DNA from: an uncultured Bacillota bacterium
Lineage (GTDB): Bacteria; Bacillota_I; Bacilli_A; RFN20; CAG-449
Assembly (NCBI GenBank): GCA_905204225.1
Contig: CAJKZK010000046.1
Location: forward strand, 1-12,856
DNA length: 12,856 nucleotides
Direction of reading: 5' to 3'
This document shows, one piece after another, positions 5,732-12,856 of this stretch. A program made the translations under genes and the position numbers. The notes below the pieces were generated by a model. That model was not told where the DNA came from. It was given only the letters and a program-made list of their open reading frames with translations, and searched no databases. Position 1 is the first letter of the stretch. Every line of letters begins with the position of its first letter.

Positions 5732-8080
5732 TTACATTACTCCAATAATATGAAATATTAAGCTAAATAATCCACTAAATAACCAAGCTATAACAATTTG
5801 AAACAAACAAACACCTATCGCCCATTTCCAATTTAATTCTTTTTTTATAGTTGCAAGAGCTGCTATACATGGGGTGTACAATAAAGAAAATATTAATAAG
5901 CAAAATGCACCATATATACTTATTGAACTAGCAATATTAGCTTCAGAACCAAATAATATCATTAATGAAGAAACAACACTTTCTTTAGCTAATATACCAG
6001 TAATTAAAGAAGTAGTAATCCTATAATCATTAAATCCAAGTGGAGCAAATATAGGACTTATAAAACCAGCAATAACACTAAGCATACTTTCTTTTGAATC
6101 ATTAATCATTTCTAAATTAAAATTAAATGATTGTAAAAACCAAATAATAATACTAGCTAATAATATTATAGTAAAAGCTCTTTTTATAAAATCTTTTACT
6201 TTTTCCCATAATAATTGACCTACATTTTTAAGTCCAGGTAATCTATAATTAGGTAATTCCATAACAAATGGAATAGCTTCTCCTTTAAAAACAAATTTTT
6301 TAGAAATAAAAGCTACTAAAATACCTATTAAAATACTAATAATATATAAACAAATTGTAACTATCCATGCATATTGTTTAAAAAATATTGCTGATAAAAA
6401 TGTATAAATAGGAAGTTTAGCCGAACATGACATAAAAGGAGTTAACATAATTGTCATTTTTTTATCACGATCTGATGATAAAGTTCTTGTAGACATTACT
6501 CCAGGTACAGTGCAACCAAACCCAATCAATAAAGGTACAATTGATTTACCAGATAAACCAATTTTTCTTAATAATTTATCCATAACAAAGGCAATTCTAG
6601 CCATATAACCAGAATCTTCTAAAATTGATAAAAAGAAAAATAACACTACTATTATTGGTAAAAATGAAATAACGCTTCCAATCCCACCAAATATACCTTC
6701 AACAACAAGTGAATAAATAATATGATTTACATTCCAATTAGTAAATGCAGTATCAATTACACTAGTTAAATTATCAATACCAAATTGTAATAAATTTTGT
6801 AATGAATAACCAATCACATTAAATGTTAAGAAAAATACTAAACCTAAAATTAAAATAAACATAGGTATTGCTGTATATTTTCCAGTTAAAATTTTATCAA
6901 TTTTTTTACTTCTTATATGTTCTTTTGATTCGTGAGGCTTACATACACATTGTTTACAAATATTATGAATAAAATTATATCTCATATCAGCAATAGCTTC
7001 AGAACGATCTAACCCTCTTTCTTTTTCCATTTGTATAACAATATGTTCAATCATATCTAATTCATTTTTTTCTAACTTTAAAGCATCAATAACTAATTGA
7101 TCATTTTCAATTACTTTTGTAGCAGCAAATCTAAGAGGAATATTAGCTTCTTTAGCATGATCTTCAATTAAATACATAATGCCATGAATAGCTCTATGAA
7201 CTGCACCACAATTATCATTTTCATTACAAAAATCAACAACCTTAGGTTTTTCTTGATAATAACAAACGTGTATAGCATGATCTATTAATTCATTAACACC
7301 TTCATTCTTTTTTGCAGATATTGGTACAACTGGTACACCTAATAATTTCTCCATTTTATTAACATCAATATACCCTCCATTACCAGTCATTTCATCCATC
7401 ATATTTAAAGCTAAAGCTAAAGGAATCTCTAATTCCATTAATTGTAATGTTAAATATAAACTTCTTTCAATAGATGTTGCATCAACAATATTAATAATTC
7501 CTTTAGGTTTTTGCTTTAATATAAAATCTCTAGAAACAATTTCTTCATCACTATATGGTGACAAAGAATAAATACCTGGTAAATCAGTCACTAATGTATT
7601 TTCATGACCTATAATAGTACCACTTTTTTGATCAACAGTAACACCTGGAAAATTACCAACATGTTGATTCATACCTGTAATTTGATTAAATAATGTTGTT
7701 TTACCACAATTTTGATTTCCAACCAATGCAAAAGTCAATTTAACATCTTTATCAAGTGGATGTTCATCTAAATGATTATGTTCTTTACCATATTCTCCAA
7801 AACCAGGATGTACTTCTTTATTTAAACAAATATTATTTACTTCAAGAGGTTTATCATAAGGCATAGATATTTCAATTTCACTAGCATCTGCTACTCTTAA
7901 AGTTAATTCATAACCATGTATTCTTAATTCCATAGGATCACCCATAGGAGCAAATTTTTCTAAAGTTAATTCTGTTCCAGGTATAATACCCATATCTAAA
8001 AAATGTTGTCTAATAGCTCCAGATGAGCCAACTTTAACAACTTTGGCAGTTTTACCAACTTCTAATTCATTTAATTTCAT
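5732..8080 (-). CDS. feoB: FeoA-FeoB fusion, ferrous iron transporter
   Basis: This 782-residue protein imports Fe(II) across the inner membrane. Residues 1-72 are a FeoA-type SH3-like domain (opening MKLNELEVGK, then LDMGIIPGTEL). A linker with several His (91-107) leads to the G domain: G1 GNQNCGKT (121-128), G2 Thr148, G3 DLPG (167-170 region), G4 NMMD (226-229) and G5 SAKK (about 255-258). After the helical insertion comes C375-x-x-C378-x-C380, then the membrane domain with gate motifs GCTVPG (C523) and FMSCSAKLPIY (C552). FeoA is normally a separate protein, and the fusion is known in several anaerobe lineages. No separate feoA is visible here. The ATG at 8078-8080 follows GAGAAG. The small Cys-rich partner gene begins directly after the stop. 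I see no clear Fur or DtxR box in the 125-bp upstream gap, and only a weak promoter candidate (TTGTAT, 20 bp, TATTAT near 8106-8137). Confidence 0.96.
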   Translation of the reverse strand: MKLNELEVGKTAKVVKVGSSGAIRQHFLDMGIIPGTELTLEKFAPMGDPMELRIHGYELTLRVADASEIEISMPYDKPLEVNNICLNKEVHPGFGEYGKEHNHLDEHPLDKDVKLTFALVGNQNCGKTTLFNQITGMNQHVGNFPGVTVDQKSGTIIGHENTLVTDLPGIYSLSPYSDEEIVSRDFILKQKPKGIINIVDATSIERSLYLTLQLMELEIPLALALNMMDEMTGNGGYIDVNKMEKLLGVPVVPISAKKNEGVNELIDHAIHVCYYQEKPKVVDFCNENDNCGAVHRAIHGIMYLIEDHAKEANIPLRFAATKVIENDQLVIDALKLEKNELDMIEHIVIQMEKERGLDRSEAIADMRYNFIHNICKQCVCKPHESKEHIRSKKIDKILTGKYTAIPMFILILGLVFFLTFNVIGYSLQNLLQFGIDNLTSVIDTAFTNWNVNHIIYSLVVEGIFGGIGSVISFLPIIVVLFFFLSILEDSGYMARIAFVMDKLLRKIGLSGKSIVPLLIGFGCTVPGVMSTRTLSSDRDKKMTIMLTPFMSCSAKLPIYTFLSAIFFKQYAWIVTICLYIISILIGILVAFISKKFVFKGEAIPFVMELPNYRLPGLKNVGQLLWEKVKDFIKRAFTIILLASIIIWFLQSFNFNLEMINDSKESMLSVIAGFISPIFAPLGFNDYRITTSLITGILAKESVVSSLMILFGSEANIASSISIYGAFCLLIFSLLYTPCIAALATIKKELNWKWAIGVCLFQIVIAWLFSGLFSLIFHIIGVM

Positions 8081-8144
8081 AAATTTCTTCTCATTTACAT
8101 TTTAAATAATACACTAAAATATATTTATTGGATACAAAACAAAT

Positions 8145-8174
8145 GAAAAAAAGATTAAGAATTAATCCTAATCT
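8145..8174 (-). terminator. Intrinsic terminator of the lipoprotein operon
   Basis: In minus-strand RNA a 9-bp stem, AGAUUAGGA with UCUUAAUCU (8174-8166 and 8160-8152), encloses a five-base loop. A run of U follows (8151-8145). One pair is a wobble. It lies 31 bp past the stop of the Ig-domain lipoprotein gene and separates that operon from feo. Confidence 0.86.
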
Positions 8175-8205
8175 CTTTTAATTATAATTATTAATCTATT
8201 TTAAA

Positions 8206-10155
8206 TTATGCAGCTTTAGTAAAAGCAACACCATTATAAAATCCATCATCATCTTCAAAATTAATTACAATTCTATCTTTTGATACTGAAACGACTTTAC
8301 TTACCCAATACATTGTAGGTTTCCAATCATCTTCAGGAAATGATAATGTTTTGCCATCATATGTCCAAGAAAAAGATTTAGCACTACTATATGATGGTCC
8401 ATTTTTTATTGTTCCAGTTCCATCAGCTTTAAACACCATAACAGTTGTTCCAAAGTCATCATCATCAGCATTCCAGGTACCTACAAGCCATGAAGTATCA
8501 TTAAATTTTTTCAAAGTCATTTTAACATTAACAAATCCTTCAGTATCATCGCATTTCATTTCTAAAGAAATCGATGATTTATCACTTGCAACATTTATAG
8601 ATGTTGGTTTTGCCAAGAACTCATCTCTTCCCCAATCTGTGAAAACCAATTGTCCATTATATTCCCATTTAAAAGTCGTACTTTGTTGAATTTTATATTC
8701 AATAACTGTTTGTGAAACTTCACCTGTACCATCGCTATTAAATGTAAATGTTGTATCAAATACTGTATTAGCATGTTTCCATTCACCAACTAACCATGTA
8801 CTATCTACACTTGTTGATTTTTCTTTAATAACAAAATCAATACTTTTTGAAATTGATGTATCTTTTTTACTTCTAACAGTTATAGCAGCATTTCCAGCTT
8901 TTAAAGCAGTTACTTCTACACTTGTTCTATTACTTATTGTACCAACAGAAAGAACATCATTGGCGCTAGAAAATACTTCTAGTTCATCTTTAGAATCAAC
9001 AGGATAAGCTTCAATTTTAATTGTTTGTTTATCTCCAACAGTTAAATTTTTATTGCTTGTACTTAACCAAATAGAAGTTAATGCAGGTGTTTCAACTGTT
9101 ATATCTTTTGTTAAAGAAATATTATTAGCTAAATCTTTGATTGTAACTGTTGCAGTTCCTTCTTTTAAACATTTAGCAAATCCAGAATCAGTTATTTCAA
9201 TTACTTCTGGATTTGATGATAATGTAAATTTAAAATCAGCCATTGATGTATTTAAAGCTGTTGAAGGAGAAAATTTTCTTATATCTAATGATAAATATTT
9301 ACCTGCTACACCTTTTCCATCATTTGCTTTTTTATCATCAAATGAAGAAACATAAAATTCATCTAATGATTTTACAAAATAATTAGAAACATCAACATCT
9401 AATTTAGTTGTATCACCTTTTTCTTCAAATTTATATTCAATTGATTTTACATATGAACTTACAGGTTTTTGATCTTCATCAATAGGTTCCTTTTTAGTTG
9501 TATCAAAATTTTCTGTAGTCCATTGATTAAAGACAATTTCTCCACTTAGAAACTTATTATCACCAGAAAATTTCATTGTAGATGAAGCAACTTTAGTACC
9601 ACCTAAGAATGTATTTAAAGTAGCTACATACATATTATCTTTTAATTCAACATTAAATTTAGCATCACTAGTAAAAATAGTAGCAGTGTATTTACTAAAC
9701 CATTCTTTATTATATTTAACAGATGCTATTTCATTTTTTGCTTCTTCTAAAGTAATTTCAGTTGTAGTGTCTTGTTTTGTTTCAACAATATTTTTAACCA
9801 TTGCTTTTCTAGCAACATTATCTTCAATATCATAAAATTTATTATTAGCATAACCTTTATAAATAACAAATTCATCTGTCGCACCATCATCTTTTTTATT
9901 ACCTTTAACAAAGATTTCATTTTCTTTAAAAGTAGAAGTTCCTTTATATTCACCATTTTCATTATCAGCAAATGAATATCCATTAAATTCAGTTTTTTCA
10001 AAATTTGATTTAATTTCTTCTAATGTTTTTGGTAAAACAATTTCAGTTGTAGCGCTACTTGATGAGCTAGTTGATTGACTACTTGATGAAGTGACATGGT
10101 CACAAGCAACTAAAGCCATTACACAAAGTGGTATTAATAATATTCTTTTTTTCAT
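8206..10155 (-). CDS. Surface lipoprotein with Ig-like (Big_2) domain and two C-terminal lipocalin-like repeats
   Basis: The protein has 649 residues. The signal peptide ends in lipobox LVAC, with Cys at 18, followed by a Ser/Thr linker (about 22-37). Residues about 43-245 form a module with strands such as KFNVEL and STMKFSGDNKFLSGEIVF, resembling the modules of its two upstream neighbours. About 265-355 looks Ig-like, and about 357-446 is a better Big_2 match (LTVGDKQTIKIEA, then ALKAGNAAITVRS). Two similar domains close the protein at about 452-551 and 554-649. Each opens WLVG-W, followed by a strand ending in DGTG and then W-Y-G, which suggests small lipocalin-like beta barrels. The ATG at 10153-10155 is preceded by AGGAGGG that overlaps the neighbour's TAG stop. 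It is the last gene of a three-lipoprotein operon. It probably binds something at the surface; no enzyme motif is seen. Confidence 0.85.
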   Translation of the reverse strand: MKKRILLIPLCVMALVACDHVTSSSSQSTSSSSSATTEIVLPKTLEEIKSNFEKTEFNGYSFADNENGEYKGTSTFKENEIFVKGNKKDDGATDEFVIYKGYANNKFYDIEDNVARKAMVKNIVETKQDTTTEITLEEAKNEIASVKYNKEWFSKYTATIFTSDAKFNVELKDNMYVATLNTFLGGTKVASSTMKFSGDNKFLSGEIVFNQWTTENFDTTKKEPIDEDQKPVSSYVKSIEYKFEEKGDTTKLDVDVSNYFVKSLDEFYVSSFDDKKANDGKGVAGKYLSLDIRKFSPSTALNTSMADFKFTLSSNPEVIEITDSGFAKCLKEGTATVTIKDLANNISLTKDITVETPALTSIWLSTSNKNLTVGDKQTIKIEAYPVDSKDELEVFSSANDVLSVGTISNRTSVEVTALKAGNAAITVRSKKDTSISKSIDFVIKEKSTSVDSTWLVGEWKHANTVFDTTFTFNSDGTGEVSQTVIEYKIQQSTTFKWEYNGQLVFTDWGRDEFLAKPTSINVASDKSSISLEMKCDDTEGFVNVKMTLKKFNDTSWLVGTWNADDDDFGTTVMVFKADGTGTIKNGPSYSSAKSFSWTYDGKTLSFPEDDWKPTMYWVSKVVSVSKDRIVINFEDDDGFYNGVAFTKAA

Positions 10156-10163
10156 TTTAATTT

Positions 10164-10170
10164 CCCTCCT
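10164..10170 (-). promoter_or_regulatory. Strong ribosome binding site overlapping the upstream TAG stop
   Basis: Minus-strand AGGAGGG lies 8 bases before the ATG at 10155, and its first bases are shared with the TAG stop (10169-10171) of the preceding lipoprotein gene. It supports operon membership and coupled translation. Confidence 0.75.
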
Positions 10171-11437
10171 AAAATATGATTGGCAATTCTGTATTACCTA
10201 TATCTTTATATGTTATAGTTGCATTTCCACTAATATTATTTTGATAATCATAAAATTCTAAATATAGATGATCAAATTTATTATTACTTAATTTAATTTT
10301 AAGTGATGTAATATAATTAGCATAATAATTAGCTTCTGTATATGGAGCAATTAAGCTAATAATTGCACTTTCAGTACCAGCATTAGCAACAAATTCATCA
10401 TTTACTTTAGTAAACATTTCTGGAGCAAAAGATGAATATTGTGGATATAATAAGCTACCATCAATTGGATCATCATCATAAATTGTTATTTTTTGTTTTC
10501 CTTCTTTATCTACACTTACAACAAATTCATAATATGAAGAGCCTTCTTTTTTGACTCCATATGTTTTATTATATGAATCAACAGCATCAGAATAAATACC
10601 TTCACTAGTAGCAAAGAATGTAGTATTAGATGAATTATTATCAACTTCTAAAACAGTATCAGCAGTATAATTCTTTTTATTTAAATCTCTATTCAAAGTG
10701 AATAATGCATTTTCTAAATCATCATGATATTTTTCATGTTTAAATGGAGTAATACTAGGAATAGATCCTTTTACATCCCAAACAAAATCTAATTCATATC
10801 TATAAGACATTGATAATCCACTTACAATTGATGATGAAGAACTTGTATTAATAACTATTGACGCAAATTTTCCACCTTCAATTTTAAATGTAGTTTTTTT
10901 AGTAGACATTCTTTGTTGAGTTAAAGTTGTAGTAAATCCAGTACTAACTTGTGGTTTTAATAAGAATGAATCTTCCATTTTAACAAAATCTGAATATTTT
11001 AATGATTTAAATGGTGAATCAAAATTTTCTTCAAATTTTATTTTATCACCAGATTTACCATAAACTGGATTATCTACGACAGTATTATTTAATGCTAGTT
11101 CTCTTCTATAAGTAAAACCATCATCTTTAGCAAAATATGTTGCATTATATTCATCATTGAATACATTACCATCATCAAGTTGATAATGATAAACTAATTT
11201 ACTAGATAAAATCCCTTTATCAAATACATTATTTATATCAAAACTTGATAAATCGTTATCAACATCTTCATTTTCATATACTAAATATGCAGAACCTAAA
11301 ACAGAAAAAGAATGATCTCGGCTATAATTTAATGCATTAGTTAATGTATTAGGCATTTCAGAACTAGTATTATTATTATCACAACCACTTAATAAACAAA
11401 TTGTTAATAAAGGAATTAATAATATGCATTTTTTCAT
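10169..11437 (-). CDS. Lipoprotein of unknown function, two-half internal duplication, paralog of its upstream neighbour
   Basis: This 422-residue protein is not recognised. The signal peptide ends in lipobox LSGC (Cys19). The body falls into two similar halves, about 31-225 and 238-422. Each begins L-NAL (LTNAL, LENAL), has a strand reading N-T-FA--G (YNATYFAKDDG, NTTFFATSEG) and a segment with S-F/D-F-K then D-F, and ends in an amphipathic strand plus G/N-KF turn (FKIEGGKFASIVI, IKLSNNKFDHLYL). It resembles the 440-residue protein at 11439-12761 along its whole length, including the ending (TITYKDIGNTELP versus TLKDVGTTKLP). I chose the ATG at 11435-11437, with GGAGG nine bases upstream, over an in-frame upstream codon at 11476 because the signal peptide starts there. 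One base separates it from the upstream stop. The alternating-strand pattern could be a LolA/LppX-like half-barrel; that is speculation. Confidence 0.83.
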   Translation of the reverse strand: MKKCILLIPLLTICLLSGCDNNNTSSEMPNTLTNALNYSRDHSFSVLGSAYLVYENEDVDNDLSSFDINNVFDKGILSSKLVYHYQLDDGNVFNDEYNATYFAKDDGFTYRRELALNNTVVDNPVYGKSGDKIKFEENFDSPFKSLKYSDFVKMEDSFLLKPQVSTGFTTTLTQQRMSTKKTTFKIEGGKFASIVINTSSSSSIVSGLSMSYRYELDFVWDVKGSIPSITPFKHEKYHDDLENALFTLNRDLNKKNYTADTVLEVDNNSSNTTFFATSEGIYSDAVDSYNKTYGVKKEGSSYYEFVVSVDKEGKQKITIYDDDPIDGSLLYPQYSSFAPEMFTKVNDEFVANAGTESAIISLIAPYTEANYYANYITSLKIKLSNNKFDHLYLEFYDYQNNISGNATITYKDIGNTELPIIF

Positions 11438-11438
11438 A

Positions 11439-12761
11439 TTAAGCAACCTCCACTGGTAATTTAGTTGTTCCAACATCTTTAAGAGTGTATGTAATTGTAT
11501 CTACATATCCACTAGATATATCACTAACAACCGCACCCCAAGAAACAATCTTATTATCTTCTAAATTAAAGAATATTTTATTTGCTTCAAATGTATATTG
11601 ACTATCATTAAATGGAGCAATCTTCTTAAATATTTCAGTTGAGACATCAGAATTAGTAGTTACAAATGAATTATTGCTTTTAATAAAAAATTCACTAGCA
11701 AATGATGTAAAATCAGGTTCTAAATCTTCTCTTTCTTTACAATATCTATATGATGTTTCAGCTGTATAAAATTTATAAGTTCCTTTTTTATCACCTGAAA
11801 CACAATAACGATAACGATAATATTTTCCATCATCTTTCAATGCATAACCATATTTATAATTTTCCATTTCTACTTTGAAATCACTAAAGAATCCTTTATC
11901 AGTAGCATAATTATCATAAGAAGCACCAAATTCGCCACCACTTTCAACATCTTCAGCATGAATAGTATAATTTTTACCCTCAAAAGCTTTATTAAATTCT
12001 TTTAAAGCATTATCTAATATTGTATGTTCTTCTCTATGAGTTTTTGTTTTGATTTCAGTCATAGTTAATTCACCAGGAAAAATCAAATTAAATGAACAAT
12101 CATAAAAGAAATCAGCTGGATTAATAAAATAATCTTCTCTTGGACTAGTTGTAATAATTACATCAGTAAATTTATCACCATTAAATCCAAAAGAAACTGA
12201 ACTTATTTCAAAATCAAATAAAATATAATTAGTAACACTTGATAAATCAACTAAGCCTTTAAATAAACTAAGTTTAGATTCATCTAAATATAATCTTTCT
12301 TCTATAAGTTCAAAATCAAGAGCATCTATAGATTTAAATGGATTAGCACAATATGTGTCATAGTCCATAACTTTGTCAGTTTTAGGATTAAGAAATTGAT
12401 AAGTTTGAACTTCATTTCTTAAATTTAATTTTTTATAAGCCATTTTATTATCATTATCTTTAAAAAATGAATAATCATAATTAACTGTATTATTGGAAGC
12501 ATCTTTAAATGTCTTTTTCCATTCCATGAAGGAATCAGTAATAGAAAAATCTAATTCTCCTTCATTATAAGTATCTCCATCATCAACATAAATAGCAGTA
12601 ATATTTCCATTAAAATTAACAGTTTCTCGAGCTTTAATTAAAGCTTTTTCAATATTTTCAGTCGGATCTTGGATTACAGTACTAGAAGGTGTTGAATCAC
12701 AAGATTGCATAAAACATGTGGCCATTAATAGACCTAAAGTAATAATTGTCCTTTTTTTCAT
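11439..12761 (-). CDS. Lipoprotein of unknown function, two-half internal duplication, first gene of the operon
   Basis: This 440-residue protein is not recognised. MKKR and a hydrophobic stretch lead to a lipobox MQSC with Cys at 21, then a short Ser/Pro linker. Two similar halves span about 36-230 and 249-440: IEKALIKARE pairs with LDNALKEFNK, and SSVSFGFNGDKFTDVII with NKIFFNLEDNKIVSWGA. The second half is rich in Tyr (about 303-341, with YYRYRY), which would suit a ligand-binding or adhesive face. It is a paralog of the next gene over the full length, including N-PFKSIDALDF near 140-150 against SPFKSLKYSDF. The ATG at 12759-12761 has GAGGAG eight bases upstream. Its stop is one base before the next ATG. 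Its leader is very short if the TATAAT at 12780-12785 is its -10. Confidence 0.83.
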   Translation of the reverse strand: MKKRTIITLGLLMATCFMQSCDSTPSSTVIQDPTENIEKALIKARETVNFNGNITAIYVDDGDTYNEGELDFSITDSFMEWKKTFKDASNNTVNYDYSFFKDNDNKMAYKKLNLRNEVQTYQFLNPKTDKVMDYDTYCANPFKSIDALDFELIEERLYLDESKLSLFKGLVDLSSVTNYILFDFEISSVSFGFNGDKFTDVIITTSPREDYFINPADFFYDCSFNLIFPGELTMTEIKTKTHREEHTILDNALKEFNKAFEGKNYTIHAEDVESGGEFGASYDNYATDKGFFSDFKVEMENYKYGYALKDDGKYYRYRYCVSGDKKGTYKFYTAETSYRYCKEREDLEPDFTSFASEFFIKSNNSFVTTNSDVSTEIFKKIAPFNDSQYTFEANKIFFNLEDNKIVSWGAVVSDISSGYVDTITYTLKDVGTTKLPVEVA

Positions 12762-12779
12762 AATTTCTTCTCCTCATAA

Positions 12780-12785
12780 ATTATA
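12780..12785 (-). promoter_or_regulatory. Possible -10 element of the lipoprotein operon
   Basis: Minus-strand TATAAT lies 18 bp upstream of the ATG at 12761, so RNA would begin about 12 bases before the start codon, just ahead of the GAGGAG site. No good -35 is seen at the proper distance (AAAAAG at 17 bp), so this may be weak, activated, or chance in AT-rich DNA. Confidence 0.4.
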
Positions 12786-12797
12786 TAGAAAAAATTA

Positions 12798-12830
12798 AAC
12801 CACTTTTTCATTAAAAAGCAAAGTGTTTTT
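12798..12830. terminator. AT-rich hairpin, possible terminator of a gene beyond the right edge
   Basis: CACTTT (12801-12806) pairs with AAAGTG (12820-12825). Further pairing inside is possible (CTTTTT with AAAAAG), and three more pairs lie outside a bulged C. T-rich tracts follow on both strands (TTTTTATT on plus, TTTAATTTTTT on minus), so the direction cannot be decided. It may end a transcript coming from the right. Confidence 0.42.
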
Positions 12831-12856
12831 ATTAATTATTTATATATTATTTATAT

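Noticed and set aside
8081..8205. Fur or DtxR box and a strong promoter before feoB
   Set aside because: I could find no convincing palindrome of either type; the only clear inverted repeat is the terminator at 8145-8174. The best promoter pair has a 20-bp spacer, too long to call with confidence.
8351..8689. Plus-strand open frames at 8351-8689, 9053-9355 and 9772-9975
   Set aside because: They are antisense to the 649-residue lipoprotein, have no ribosome binding sites or recognisable content, and arise from the low stop density opposite that gene.
8595..10001. Minus-strand open frames at 8595-8789 and 9747-10001
   Set aside because: They are out-of-frame shadows inside the lipoprotein gene with no supporting motifs.
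1..12856. CRISPR arrays, tRNA or rRNA genes, transposases and integration sites
   Set aside because: No regularly spaced repeats, cloverleaf sequences, rRNA motifs or transposase domains were seen on either strand.

Overview
The window is very AT-rich (roughly 25-30% G+C by eye) and every gene I can support lies on the minus strand, so transcription runs from right to left. TGA acts as a stop (the gene ending at 1377) and tryptophan is TGG, so the standard bacterial code applies, not the Mycoplasma code. Strong GGAGG-type ribosome binding sites, sigma-A-like promoters, a CcpA-type cre site, lipoproteins with Ser/Thr-rich linkers and a yybP-ykoY riboswitch suggest a low-GC Bacillota. An uncultivated, possibly gut-dwelling member of the Bacilli (RF39, Acholeplasma-like or Erysipelotrichia-like) is my best guess; this is inference.

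Layout in order of transcription. (1) 12761-8206: three consecutive lipoprotein genes, tightly packed and ending in an intrinsic terminator at 8145-8174. The first two are full-length paralogs, each built from two similar halves. The third has one related-looking module, then Ig-like (Big_2) domains and two copies of a C-terminal domain of about 100 residues. Their function is unknown. (2) 8080-5333: a ferrous iron uptake operon made of a FeoA-FeoB fusion, a 48-residue Cys-rich FeoB-associated membrane protein whose ATG touches the feoB stop, and a 69-residue lipoprotein that is almost all Ser/Thr linker. (3) 5329-2544: a sigma-A promoter, a manganese riboswitch of the yybP-ykoY class with an overlapping intrinsic terminator, and a SERCA-like P-type ATPase, followed by a terminator at 2489-2520. 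(4) 2394 to the left edge: a carbohydrate operon preceded by a perfect cre operator. It encodes a membrane-anchored protein with a CBM6/35-like lectin domain, a four-helix membrane protein and the start of a membrane-anchored GH3 glycosidase whose C-terminal-type domain comes first.

The parts combine as follows. The centre is a metal-homeostasis block: Fe(II) import sits directly upstream of a Mn(II)-gated cation exporter, and any read-through from the feo operon would have to pass the manganese riboswitch. The left operon looks like a surface module for binding and cleaving a glycan under catabolite repression. The right operon looks like a set of surface lipoproteins that grew by duplication.
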